NCBI GenBank assembly: GCA_030655075.1
Contig: JAURWE010000058.1
Coordinates: forward strand, 372,001-436,000
DNA length: 64,000 nucleotides
Direction of reading: 5' to 3'
Origin: Pararhizobium sp.
GTDB lineage: Bacteria > Pseudomonadota > Alphaproteobacteria > Rhizobiales > Rhizobiaceae
Shown here: positions 8,108 to 16,621 of the stretch, piece by piece
How the letters are laid out: each line of letters begins with the position of its first letter
Position numbering within the stretch: position 1 is the first letter of the stretch
The notes under the pieces: generated by a model
Databases searched by the model: none
Seen by the model: only the letters and a program-made list of their open reading frames with translations
Told to the model about the DNA's origin: nothing
Position numbers and translations under genes: made by a program

Positions 8108-9906
8108 CAGCTGCTGGTTTCCGCAGGCAGAGTCAGCGTGAAGCGCGCGCCGTGGATCGTTCCGGTCTTCTTGTCGATGATATTCTCGGCCTTCAGCGTG
8201 CCGCCATGCGCCTCGGCAATCTGCCGCGATATCGACAGGCCAAGGCCGGAGTTCTGTCCAAAGTCCTCGCCATCGGGACGATCAGTGTAAAACCGCTCAA
8301 AAATCCGGTCGATATCTTCCGCCTGAATGCCCGGTCCGTTGTCTTCGATATAGACAAGGCAGCGGGTTTTCGAGCGGACCAGGCGGATCAGGATGCGCCC
8401 GCCCGTATCCGGAACAAACGACCGCGCGTTCTCGATCAGGTTGGTAACGATTTGGCCGATCCGCAGGTCGTGGCCGTTGACATGGAACCGCGTCTTCGGA
8501 TTGTCCTTGCGGTCGACAATCAGCTCCAGCGCCACAGGCTTCTTCTTGCCACGGATCTGGCGCGAGATATCAACGAGGTCGCCGAGAAGCCGTTCGAGAT
8601 CGACAGTTCCGGCATCGCTGCGGGCAAGCTCGGCATCCAGCCGCGACGCATCCGAAATATCGCTGATCAGCCGGTCGAGTCGGCGAACGTCATGCTGGAT
8701 GATATCGACCAGCCGCTGCTTTGATTCCTCCGTCCGCGCCAGCGGCAGCGTCTCCACCGCGCTGCGCAGCGATGTCAGAGGGTTCTTTAGTTCATGGCTG
8801 ACGTCGGCCGCAAAGCTCTCGATGGCGTCGATCCGGTCATAGAGCGCTGTTGTCATTTCCCGAAGGGCGACCGAAAGGTTGCCGATCTCGTCCTGGCGGG
8901 AGGAGAAATCGGGGATTTCCTCGCGCTCTTTGGCGCCGCGCCGTACGCGGATTGCAGCCGCCGAAAGCCGCCGCAGCGGATTGGCGATCGTGCTGGAAAG
9001 AAGCAAGGAGAGCACGATATTCACCAGGCCCGCAGCACCGGCGACGCGCATGATCGCCAGCCGCTCCGCATGGACGATCTTGTCGATATCGCCGGCCTGG
9101 GTCGAAAGCAGCAGCACGCCGAGGACCGCGCGGAAACGCTGCACCGGCACGGCGACAGAAACGATCAGCTCGCCTTTTTCATTAACCCGAACGACAGCAC
9201 CGCGGACGCCGGTAAGCGCGTTCATCACCTCCGGATAGATCGTGCCGCCACCCCCCGGGGCTTCCTTGTAGATCGGCAGATTACCGGGCTGCAGAATCTT
9301 GTTGAACCAAGCGTTTAGCTGTTCTGTCAGCTCGACAGGCTCGGAATCGATCGGCGGCAGATCGAAGCGCAGAACCTGGCCGCGCGTGTAGAGATGCCGG
9401 GAATCAAGCAGCAGGTTGGCGTCGGCATCAAAAATCCGCGCGCGTGTGCGGGTTGGCGAAATCAGCCGCCGCAGCACCGGCGCGATGCGTTCCGGGTTTA
9501 TCGGAAACTCCAAATCCTCGTCGTTCGGCAAGGGCGTCAGGCTCTGGCCGGCCTGAAGTTCCAGCAGCTTTTCCGGATCGATGGTGATGGAATTCGTGTC
9601 GACTGAAGCCGACGCAGAGATCGCGCCAGCAATGATTTCGCCCTGCGTCAGCAGGCTCTCGACGCGGGCATCGATAAGCCCTTCGCGAAACTGGTTGAGG
9701 TACATGATACCCGCGACCAGAACCACAAGTGCCACCAGATTGAAAAACAGGATCCGCCGCGTCAGGCTGGAAAAAACCGCGTTGCCGAAGATGCGGCGGA
9801 TGAGGGTAAAGGGATGAATCCAGGCGCGGCCCGGCGAAGATGCGCCGGCCCTGCCGTCGGCATCGTCTCCATCCCTGTCCCGCAAGACTTCAGTCACCCA
9901 ATTCAC
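8107..9906 (-). CDS. chvG: ChvG (ExoS) acid/envelope-stress sensor histidine kinase
   Basis: A 599-residue inner-membrane sensor kinase: transmembrane segments at about 52-71 and 284-306 flank a periplasmic sensor of roughly 210 residues, then HAMP (about 307-360), the H-box DVSHELKNPLTSLR with His371, and an ATPase domain with DNGPGI and NSGLGLSISRQIAE. With ChvI it forms the system that controls acid response, exopolysaccharide, motility and virulence or symbiosis genes in Agrobacterium and Sinorhizobium, where the periplasmic protein ExoR restrains it. exoR is not in this window. The apparent start is GTG at 9906, which lacks a good ribosome-binding site, so the start is uncertain. Confidence 0.95.
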   Translation of the reverse strand: MNWVTEVLRDRDGDDADGRAGASSPGRAWIHPFTLIRRIFGNAVFSSLTRRILFFNLVALVVLVAGIMYLNQFREGLIDARVESLLTQGEIIAGAISASASVDTNSITIDPEKLLELQAGQSLTPLPNDEDLEFPINPERIAPVLRRLISPTRTRARIFDADANLLLDSRHLYTRGQVLRFDLPPIDSEPVELTEQLNAWFNKILQPGNLPIYKEAPGGGGTIYPEVMNALTGVRGAVVRVNEKGELIVSVAVPVQRFRAVLGVLLLSTQAGDIDKIVHAERLAIMRVAGAAGLVNIVLSLLLSSTIANPLRRLSAAAIRVRRGAKEREEIPDFSSRQDEIGNLSVALREMTTALYDRIDAIESFAADVSHELKNPLTSLRSAVETLPLARTEESKQRLVDIIQHDVRRLDRLISDISDASRLDAELARSDAGTVDLERLLGDLVDISRQIRGKKKPVALELIVDRKDNPKTRFHVNGHDLRIGQIVTNLIENARSFVPDTGGRILIRLVRSKTRCLVYIEDNGPGIQAEDIDRIFERFYTDRPDGEDFGQNSGLGLSISRQIAEAHGGTLKAENIIDKKTGTIHGARFTLTLPAETSS

Positions 9907-10022
9907 CCCAGAGCGCCCGAGCCAGCTGCGCCGTCCTGTCGCCGGGACGAACCAGAAGGCCTGTCATCGACAGCGTCAGTCTATCACCGGTTCGGGCATT
10001 TTGCATGTTGCCGCACGCACGG

Positions 10023-10748
10023 TCACGCCGATTCGCGGAACCTGTAGCCGACGCCATACAAGGTTTCGATCATGTCGAAATCATTGTCGACCATTTTGAA
10101 CTTCTTGCGCAGCCGCTTGATATGGCTGTCGATCGTCCGGTCGTCGACATAGACCTGTTCGTCATAGGCCGCATCCATCAGCGCGTCACGGCTCTTGACG
10201 ACACCGGGCCGCTGGGCGAGCGAATGCAGGATCAGGAATTCGGTGACCGTCAGGGTCACCGGCTCGTTCTTCCAGGTGCAGGTGTGGCGCTCCTGATCCA
10301 TGGCCAGCTGGCCGCGCTCCAGCGAGCGCGCCTGCATGTCGGCAGGTTTTGCGCCGGTGGCGGTGTTGGCGGCAGCAGCTTCGCGGTTGGATGCGCGGCG
10401 CAGGATCGCCTTGACGCGCTCGACCAGAAGTCTCTGCGAAAATGGCTTGGTGATGAAATCGTCGGCGCCCATCTTCAATCCGAAAAGCTCGTCGATTTCC
10501 TCGTCCTTCGACGTCAGGAAGATAACCGGGATGTCCGATTTCTGGCGCAGGCGGCGCAACAGTTCCATTCCGTCCATGCGCGGCATCTTGATATCGAAAA
10601 TCGCCAGCTGCGGCGGCCGGGCGAGAAGGCCGTCCAGCGCGGACGCGCCGTCCGTATAGGTCTCGACCTTGTATCCCTCTGCCTCCAGAGCAATGGAAAC
10701 GGACGTCAGGATATTCCGGTCGTCGTCGACAAGCGCGATCGTCTGCAT
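10023..10748 (-). CDS. chvI: ChvI response regulator (OmpR family)
   Basis: A 241-residue two-component regulator. The receiver domain has acidic residues DDD at 8-10, phosphoacceptor Asp52 in AIFDIKMPRMDG and Lys in FLTSKDEE. The C-terminal winged helix contains LTVTEFLILHSLAQRPG and DRTIDSHIKRLRKKF. It is the partner of ChvG, whose gene starts 116 bp downstream. It diverges from pckA across a 289-bp region; in Agrobacterium tumefaciens pckA is acid-induced and ChvG/ChvI-dependent, so the shared intergenic region is a natural place for ChvI binding. Confidence 0.96.
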   Translation of the reverse strand: MQTIALVDDDRNILTSVSIALEAEGYKVETYTDGASALDGLLARPPQLAIFDIKMPRMDGMELLRRLRQKSDIPVIFLTSKDEEIDELFGLKMGADDFITKPFSQRLLVERVKAILRRASNREAAAANTATGAKPADMQARSLERGQLAMDQERHTCTWKNEPVTLTVTEFLILHSLAQRPGVVKSRDALMDAAYDEQVYVDDRTIDSHIKRLRKKFKMVDNDFDMIETLYGVGYRFRESA

Positions 10749-11037
10749 CGTGGGGTGGCTCCGTATGAAACAGTGGCGGGTGAGTGCCTACATGAGGATA
10801 AAGGTGGAACAAAATGTGGCAAGGATAAAAGCAAAGCAGATTTCACCCATCGGTTGCCGTCCAAAATAGAGAGCGTTTCGTCGAATTCAAACGATTTAAA
10901 AAATATGACTTTCTTTTAAATCGATTAATATACTGATTTCATTGACTATTTGCCGGTTTATTCTTGCCAGTTCGATTCTCCTCATCTAGGGTCTTTCAAA
11001 ATCCAGGCCATCGGCCATTGAAGGGGAAAGTTTCGCC
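10749..11037. promoter_or_regulatory. Divergent chvI/pckA control region with AT-rich inverted repeat
   Basis: This 289-bp region contains no gene and must hold the chvI and pckA promoters. It is clearly more AT-rich than its surroundings between about 10860 and 10990. CGATTTAAAA (10892-10901) and TTTTAAATCG (10914-10923) form perfect 10-base arms around a 12-base spacer. Neither neighbour ends here, so it is not a terminator. No clear -35/-10 pair can be assigned by eye. The pckA ribosome-binding site is AAGGGGA about 15 bases before the ATG. Confidence 0.5.
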
Positions 11038-12648
11038 ATGGAAGAACTCGGCATTCGCAACCACGCCATTGGTTTGGACTCAATCGGCTTTTCGAACCTA
11101 AAGACGGTCCGTTTCAATCTGCGCGAAGCCGACCTTTATGAGGAAGCGCTGCGCCGCAACGAAGCGACACTGACGGCGCATGGCGCCTTGGTGGCACTGA
11201 CCGGTCAGCACACCGGCCGTTCGGCCAAGGACAAGTTCGTGGTTCGGGACGCGACGACGGACAGCCAGATCTGGTGGGACAACAACAAGCCCCTGTCGCC
11301 AGATCATTTTGCCCTGTTGAAGCAGGACATGCTGGCCCATGCCGAGGGCATGTCGCTCTATATTCAGGATCTGATCGGCGGTGCCGACAGTACCAATGCG
11401 CTGCCGACGCGCGTGGTCACTGAGTTCGCCTGGCATTCGCTGTTCATCCGCAATCTCCTGATCCGCCCTGATAGGGAAACACTCGCCGCTTTCGTGCCGA
11501 AGCTGACAATCATCGATCTTCCAAGCTTCAAGGCAGATCCGGCGCGTCATGGCTGCCGGACCGAGACCGTCATTGCCTGCGATCTGGTCAACGGCCTCAT
11601 TCTGATTGCCGGCACGTCCTATGCGGGAGAAATGAAGAAGTCGGTTTTCACCGCCCTCAATTACAGCCTGCCGGAAAAGGGCGTCATGCCGATGCACTGC
11701 TCGGCCAATGTCGGGCCTGATGGCGATGCTGCCGTTTTCTTCGGCCTGTCTGGCACCGGGAAGACCACATTGTCTGCCGATCCGGGCCGCACGCTGATCG
11801 GTGACGACGAGCATGGCTGGGGTGAAAACGGCATCTTCAATTTCGAAGGCGGCTGCTATGCCAAGACCATCCGTCTGTCGGCCGAGGCCGAGCCGGAAAT
11901 TTTCGCGACCACGCGCCGCTTTGGCACGGTTCTCGAAAACGTCATTCTTGATGAAAATCGTGTTCCGGATTTCAATGACAGCTCACTGACGGAAAACACC
12001 CGGTGCGCCTACCCGCTGCATTTCATTCCGAATGCCAGCGCTACCGGCACGGCAGGTCATCCGAAGACGATTATCATGCTGACAGCCGATGCCTTCGGCG
12101 TGCTGCCGCCGATCGCCCGGCTGACCCCCGAGCAAGCCATGTATCACTTCCTCTCCGGTTACACCGCCAAGGTGGCCGGAACAGAAAAGGGCGTTACGGA
12201 ACCGGAGGCTACCTTTTCGACCTGCTTCGGAGCGCCCTTCATGCCGCGGCATCCGTCGGAGTATGGCAACCTGTTGAAAGACCTTATCGCCCGGCATGAC
12301 GTAACCTGCTGGCTGGTCAACACCGGCTGGACCAGCGGCGCTTACGGCACCGGCAATCGCATGCCGATCAAGGCGACGCGCGGTCTTTTGGCGGCTGCGC
12401 TGAACGGTTCGCTCAAACATGCCCAGTTCAGGCAGGACCCGCATTTCGGCTTTGCCGTTCCCGTCTCCGTTGCCGGTATCGACGCCAAGATCCTCGATCC
12501 GCGCTCGACCTGGGCAGACGTCGCCGCCTATGACGCTCAGGCGTCCCGGCTCGTCGAAATGTTCATCGCCAACTTCGCCAAGTTCGAGGATCACGTCGAC
12601 AACAGCGTCCGCGATGCCGCGCCCGGCCTGAAGCTGGCAGCCGAATAA
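11038..12648 (+). CDS. pckA: Phosphoenolpyruvate carboxykinase (ATP)
   Basis: A 536-residue ATP-type PEPCK that converts oxaloacetate plus ATP to phosphoenolpyruvate, CO2 and ADP, the first step of gluconeogenesis from C4 acids. The kinase-1a loop FFGLSGTGKTTLSADP lies at about 232-247, with GDDEHGW just after it, and RSAKDKFVVRD and SGYTAKVAGTEKGVTEPEATFS further on are canonical. Length is normal. It stands alone between a divergent chvI and an intrinsic terminator. In rhizobia it is needed for growth on succinate; in Agrobacterium it is acid-induced through ChvG/ChvI, consistent with its position here. Confidence 0.97.
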   Translation: MEELGIRNHAIGLDSIGFSNLKTVRFNLREADLYEEALRRNEATLTAHGALVALTGQHTGRSAKDKFVVRDATTDSQIWWDNNKPLSPDHFALLKQDMLAHAEGMSLYIQDLIGGADSTNALPTRVVTEFAWHSLFIRNLLIRPDRETLAAFVPKLTIIDLPSFKADPARHGCRTETVIACDLVNGLILIAGTSYAGEMKKSVFTALNYSLPEKGVMPMHCSANVGPDGDAAVFFGLSGTGKTTLSADPGRTLIGDDEHGWGENGIFNFEGGCYAKTIRLSAEAEPEIFATTRRFGTVLENVILDENRVPDFNDSSLTENTRCAYPLHFIPNASATGTAGHPKTIIMLTADAFGVLPPIARLTPEQAMYHFLSGYTAKVAGTEKGVTEPEATFSTCFGAPFMPRHPSEYGNLLKDLIARHDVTCWLVNTGWTSGAYGTGNRMPIKATRGLLAAALNGSLKHAQFRQDPHFGFAVPVSVAGIDAKILDPRSTWADVAAYDAQASRLVEMFIANFAKFEDHVDNSVRDAAPGLKLAAE

Positions 12649-12677
12649 GCCTGTCCGATTCACAGCCTGAAATTGGG

Positions 12678-12705
12678 AACCCGGCCTTTTCAGCCGGGTT
12701 TTTTC
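12678..12705 (+). terminator. Intrinsic terminator after pckA
   Basis: AACCCGGC (12678-12685) pairs with GCCGGGTT (12693-12700) and runs straight into a six-base T tract (12699-12704). It begins about 30 bp after the pckA stop. Confidence 0.92.
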
Positions 12706-12756
12706 GTTTCCAAGATTGGGCCATTGTGGAATAGATCGCTGCGAAGGAAGGCAGCC

Positions 12757-13191
12757 ATGGCAAGTGATCCACTCTACATTAACGACCGCATCGTTATTGC
12801 CGGCTGGGAGCTGACGGAGAGTTTCGTGCTGGCGGGCGGCCCGGGTGGGCAGAACGTCAACAAGGTCTCCACGGCCGTCCAGCTCCGTTTCGATATCGCC
12901 CATACACCCTCATTGCCGGACCGTGTCCGTGACAACGCTATCAAGCTGGCGGGCCGCAAGGTTTCGAAGGACGGTGTCCTGATGATCGAGGCCAACCGCT
13001 TCCGCAGCCAGGACCGCAACCGCGAGGATGCACGAGATCGGCTGAAGGCGCTTATTCTTGAGGCCGCAGCGCCCCCGCCGCCACCCCGGCGAAAAACGAA
13101 GCCGACCAAAGGATCGATTGAGCGGCGGCTGAAAAGCAAATCCGGCCGGTCTGATATCAAGAAGATGCGAACGCGGCCGGACAACGAGTGA
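12757..13191 (+). CDS. arfB: ArfB-like peptidyl-tRNA hydrolase (ribosome rescue)
   Basis: A 144-residue class I release-factor-like protein lacking codon-recognition domains. The GGQ catalytic motif is at residues 30-32 in LAGGPGGQNVNKVS. The tail from about 115 onward is basic (RRKTKPTKGSIERRLKSKSGRSDIKK split across the C-terminus), as in ArfB, where it enters the empty mRNA channel of stalled ribosomes. It hydrolyses peptidyl-tRNA on ribosomes lacking a stop codon. ATG at 12757 follows a GAAGGAAGG ribosome-binding site; an upstream in-frame extension runs through the pckA terminator and is not real. Confidence 0.9.
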   Translation: MASDPLYINDRIVIAGWELTESFVLAGGPGGQNVNKVSTAVQLRFDIAHTPSLPDRVRDNAIKLAGRKVSKDGVLMIEANRFRSQDRNREDARDRLKALILEAAAPPPPPRRKTKPTKGSIERRLKSKSGRSDIKKMRTRPDNE

Positions 13192-13284
13192 ACGGGATCT
13201 TTCAGCCGAACTGAACCGATGGTGCTTGTAATTGTTAGCGCGGTGCACTTTCTTAAGGCTGGTATACGGGAAAAGGAGATACCC

Positions 13285-13755
13285 ATGGGTCTGTTCAATT
13301 TTATCAAGAATGCCGGCAAGAAGCTCGGTATAGGAGATGACGATGCTCCGGACGTGGAAGCCGTTAAAAAGGAACTGGCATCTCACGATCTCGGGACGGA
13401 CGACGTCAAAGTCGAAGTTGTCGACGACAAGGTCGTTCTGACCGGCGTGGTCAAGGATCAGTCGATCTTCGAAAAGGCCGTCGTGGCCGTTGGCAACACG
13501 CTCGGCATCTCCAAGGTTGAAGCCGCCGAGTTGAAGATCGCCGAAACGCCGGCAGAAACTGCGGTCGCCGCCAAGGCACCAGTGTTCTACACGGTCAAGA
13601 AGGGCGACAACCTCTGGAAGATCGCAGAAGCCCAGTACGGCAAGGGCAAGGGCGCCAAAAACCCTGTTATCTTCGAGGCCAACAAGCCGATGCTCACCCA
13701 TCCGGACAAGATCTATCCCGGCCAGGTTCTGCGTATTCCAGACCTCGGCGCCTGA
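13285..13755 (+). CDS. BON-LysM protein (Kbp/YgaU-like)
   Basis: A 156-residue protein with a short N-terminal helix (MGLFNFIKNAGKKLG), a BON domain at about 20-90 and a C-terminal LysM domain (FYTVKKGDNLWKIAEAQYGKG to PGQVLRIPDLG) at about 103-155. This architecture matches E. coli Kbp (YgaU), a cytoplasmic potassium-binding protein. No signal peptide is visible, which argues against a peptidoglycan location despite the LysM fold. ATG at 13285 follows AAGGAG. Function here is by family analogy only. Confidence 0.88.
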   Translation: MGLFNFIKNAGKKLGIGDDDAPDVEAVKKELASHDLGTDDVKVEVVDDKVVLTGVVKDQSIFEKAVVAVGNTLGISKVEAAELKIAETPAETAVAAKAPVFYTVKKGDNLWKIAEAQYGKGKGAKNPVIFEANKPMLTHPDKIYPGQVLRIPDLGA

Positions 13756-13899
13756 TCATGAAGGCGTGCGCTCTCTCTTGTGAAATGCTCTGGACCAGTC
13801 TTGCGTCCGTGCAGGATTCTCATGAGTCGGCAGAGGTATCTCCAGAGCGCACGCTCATTCCCCAGACCCTGCGGTCGGCTTTCAGCAGCACACACAGTC

Positions 13900-14511
13900 A
13901 TGGCTGATCTGCCTGCTGGTTTCAAATTCCTTCCCGGTTTCCTGAGCAGAACCGCGCAGGAGGATCTTGTCGGTCTCATCCGCGAGATCGTCACGGCCGC
14001 CCCCTTGTTCGTGCCCGCCATGCCCCGCACCGGAAAACCGATGTCGGTTCGCATGACCAATTGCGGATCGCTGGGCTGGGTGACGGACAAGGAGCGCGGC
14101 TATCGTTACCAGCCAACGCATCCGGTGACCGGGGCACCCTGGCCGGCCATTCCGGCTAGCCTACTGGAGGTTTGGGAGAAGGTCAGCGGCAGCACGATGA
14201 TACCTGAGGCCTGCCTGATCAATTTCTACGATGCCGGGGCGAAGATGGGGTTGCATCAGGACAGGGACGAAACCGATCTGCAAACGCCGGTCGTTTCTCT
14301 CTCGCTCGGCGACACATGCCTTTTCCGCATCGGCAGCCGTGCGCGAACGGACAAGACTGGGTCCTTCAAGCTTTCCAGCGGCGATGTCGTGGTTCTGGGC
14401 GGTGAAAGCCGGCTTTCTTTTCATGGTGTCGACCGGATCTATCCGGCCACATCGACGCTTCTGAAGAATGGCGGGCGCATCAACCTCACGCTCAGGCGCG
14501 TCACACTCTGA
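13900..14511 (+). CDS. alkB: AlkB alkylated-DNA repair dioxygenase
   Basis: A 203-residue Fe(II)/2-oxoglutarate dioxygenase that removes 1-methyladenine and 3-methylcytosine lesions by oxidative demethylation. Iron ligands are His119 and Asp121 (GLHQDRDE) and His175 (RLSFHGVDRI); Arg193 and Arg199 in RINLTLRR match the 2-oxoglutarate-binding arginines of E. coli AlkB. MTNCGSLGWVTD is the substrate-side motif. The frame is open from 13780, but only the ATG at 13900 (MADLPAGFKFLPGF) gives the normal family length. No ada-like neighbour is present. It converges on coaA with only 3 bp between the stops. Confidence 0.93.
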   Translation: MADLPAGFKFLPGFLSRTAQEDLVGLIREIVTAAPLFVPAMPRTGKPMSVRMTNCGSLGWVTDKERGYRYQPTHPVTGAPWPAIPASLLEVWEKVSGSTMIPEACLINFYDAGAKMGLHQDRDETDLQTPVVSLSLGDTCLFRIGSRARTDKTGSFKLSSGDVVVLGGESRLSFHGVDRIYPATSTLLKNGGRINLTLRRVTL

Positions 14512-14514
14512 GCC

Positions 14515-15510
14515 TCAGAGTTTCCTCAGCGCAACCGTTTCAACCAGATGATCGTGGCCCTTCTGCAGAATCAGGTCGGCGCGTGGCCGGGTCGGCAGGA
14601 TGTTCTGTTTGAGGTTTTTCAGGTTGATATTGGTCCAGAGACCTTCGGCAATAGCGAGTGCTGCGTCCTCGCTGATGCTGGCATAGCGGTTGAAGAACGA
14701 ATCCGGGTTCTTGAATGCGGTCTGCCGCAGATGCATGAAGCGATTGACGTACCAGGCGTGGATCAGGGTTTCCTCGGCATCGATATAGATCGAGAAGTCG
14801 AAGAAATCCGACACCATCGGCACGATCTTGCCATCGGCGGGCAGGCTGCGTGATTGCAGAACGTTGATCCCCTCGAAGATCAGGATATCGGGACGGTCGA
14901 TGACGGAAAATTCGTTTGGCAGCACGTCGTAGGTCAGGTGCGAATAGCTCGGTGCCTTGACGTTCGGCTGCCCGGCCTTGATGGCCGAGAGGAAACGCAG
15001 CAACTGGCCGATGTCATAGCTTTCCGGAAAACCCTTCCGGTCCATCATGTTTTCACGCTGCAGCACGGCGTTCGGGTAAAGGAAACCGTCGGTGGTGACG
15101 AGGTCTACCTTCGGGCTCGACGGCCAGCGCGCCAGGAGCTGCGCCAGAATACGCGCCGTGGTCGATTTGCCCACGGCAACGGACCCGGCGATGCCGATGA
15201 CGAAAGGCGTCTTGGCTTCACCGGTGGTGCTCAGAAAGCGGCGCCGCTGTTCGAACAGCAGCTGCGAGGATTCCACATGGGCCGACAGCAGGCGCGACAG
15301 CGACAGGTAGATCTTGCGCACTTCTGTAAGGTCGATCGGGTCGTTCAGCGATCGCAGACGCTGCACGTCCTCGGCCGTCAGCGTCAGCGGCGTATCGGCG
15401 CGAAACTGCGACCATTCCTCCGCCGAAAAAAAGCGGTAAGGCGAATAATCTGTGTTCTCGAAATTGTCCGGAATATCGGCCGGCGCTTTTTCCTGGCTAG
15501 CTCTAATCAT
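14515..15510 (-). CDS. coaA: Type I pantothenate kinase
   Basis: A 331-residue prokaryotic type I PanK (CoaA) catalysing the ATP-dependent phosphorylation of pantothenate, the committed step of coenzyme A synthesis. The P-loop GSVAVGKS lies near residues 109-116, and VDLVTTDGFLYPN and PDILIFEGINVLQ are family motifs. Its ATG at 15510 shares one base with the hisE TGA (TGATG); a TTG one codon upstream is possible. It is the last gene of the histidine operon. Confidence 0.96.
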   Translation of the reverse strand: MIRASQEKAPADIPDNFENTDYSPYRFFSAEEWSQFRADTPLTLTAEDVQRLRSLNDPIDLTEVRKIYLSLSRLLSAHVESSQLLFEQRRRFLSTTGEAKTPFVIGIAGSVAVGKSTTARILAQLLARWPSSPKVDLVTTDGFLYPNAVLQRENMMDRKGFPESYDIGQLLRFLSAIKAGQPNVKAPSYSHLTYDVLPNEFSVIDRPDILIFEGINVLQSRSLPADGKIVPMVSDFFDFSIYIDAEETLIHAWYVNRFMHLRQTAFKNPDSFFNRYASISEDAALAIAEGLWTNINLKNLKQNILPTRPRADLILQKGHDHLVETVALRKL

Positions 15511-15836
15511 CAACTCTGCCGGTTTGCCTTTTCTGTCAGGCCCGATTGTCCGGTTCTCTTTGCAAGTTCCGTCATGACATCATGCAATGGAATGCCGGCA
15601 ATCTTCAATACAACGATAAGATGATAAAGAAGGTCGGCGGATTCCGCGACCAGATTGCCCCGATCGTTGCTGATGGCAGCGATGACAGTTTCGACTGCCT
15701 CTTCACCGAGCTTTTTGGCTGCCCTTGTCTGGCCGCCGGCGACCAGCTTCGCCGTCCAGGATTCGTCCGGTGAGGCCTCCGCCCGCTCAGCGACGATTGC
15801 TTCAAGATCATCCAGGGTAAATCCGCTCACGGTCAT
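15510..15836 (-). CDS. hisE: Phosphoribosyl-ATP pyrophosphatase
   Basis: A 108-residue MazG-fold enzyme hydrolysing phosphoribosyl-ATP to phosphoribosyl-AMP in histidine synthesis. KLGEEAVETVIAA and LVAESADLLYHLIVVL carry the acidic metal-binding helices. It is separate from hisI here, unlike the HisIE fusion of enterics. ATG at 15836 is preferred; a TTG at 15848 overlapping the hisF stop would add four residues. It overlaps coaA by one base. Confidence 0.94.
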   Translation of the reverse strand: MTVSGFTLDDLEAIVAERAEASPDESWTAKLVAGGQTRAAKKLGEEAVETVIAAISNDRGNLVAESADLLYHLIVVLKIAGIPLHDVMTELAKRTGQSGLTEKANRQS

Positions 15837-15844
15837 CTCACTTC

Positions 15845-16621
15845 TCAATCGAGTCTGACGGCAATGCCATGATCGGCCATATAACGTTTTGCCTCGCCGA
15901 TCGTATAGGTTCCGAAATGAAAAATGGAGGCTGCCAGCACCGCCGTCGCATGGCCATCGCGGATACCTTCGACCATGTGATCGAGATTGCCGACGCCACC
16001 AGATGCGATGACAGGCACGGAAACCAGATCGGCAATCGTTCGGGTCAGCGCAATATCATAGCCACCCTTTTGCCCGTCGCGATCCATTGAGGTCAAAAGC
16101 AGCTCCCCAGCGCCCCGCTCGACCATCGTCTGTGCAAAGGCGACGGCGTCGATGCCGGTCGCCTGCCGCCCGCCATGGGTAAAAATCTCCCAGCGATCCG
16201 CCTCGCCATCCTTTGACACCTTTTTCGAATCGATCGAGACGACGATGCATTGGTTGCCGAACTTGTCGGCCGCCTCGGCGACAAAATCCGGATCCTTCAC
16301 TGCAGCGGAGTTGATCGACACCTTGTCGGCGCCCGCCAGCAGTAGCTTGCGGATATCGGCCACCGTTCGCACGCCGCCGCCGACCGTCAAAGGCATGAAA
16401 CAATGGTCGGCCGTCCGGGCAACAACGTCGAAGATCGTGTCGCGATTGTCGGCCGAAGCGGTGATGTCGAGGAAACACAGTTCGTCGGCACCGGCGGCGT
16501 CGTAGGCCTTCGCCGATTCCACTGGGTCGCCGGCATCAACAAGGTTGACGAAGCTGACGCCCTTGACCACACGTCCGTCCTTGACGTCCAGGCAGGGAAT
16601 AATGCGGGCTTTCAGCGTCAT
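15845..16621 (-). CDS. hisF: Imidazole glycerol phosphate synthase, cyclase subunit
   Basis: A 258-residue TIM barrel. With HisH it converts PRFAR plus ammonia to imidazole glycerol phosphate and AICAR. IIPCLDVKDGRVVKGV holds the catalytic Asp12, VSIDSKK holds the second catalytic Asp, and VIASGGVGNLDHM is the phosphate-binding loop. The ATG at 16621 overlaps the hisA stop (ATGA), so synthesis is coupled. Confidence 0.97.
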   Translation of the reverse strand: MTLKARIIPCLDVKDGRVVKGVSFVNLVDAGDPVESAKAYDAAGADELCFLDITASADNRDTIFDVVARTADHCFMPLTVGGGVRTVADIRKLLLAGADKVSINSAAVKDPDFVAEAADKFGNQCIVVSIDSKKVSKDGEADRWEIFTHGGRQATGIDAVAFAQTMVERGAGELLLTSMDRDGQKGGYDIALTRTIADLVSVPVIASGGVGNLDHMVEGIRDGHATAVLAASIFHFGTYTIGEAKRYMADHGIAVRLD

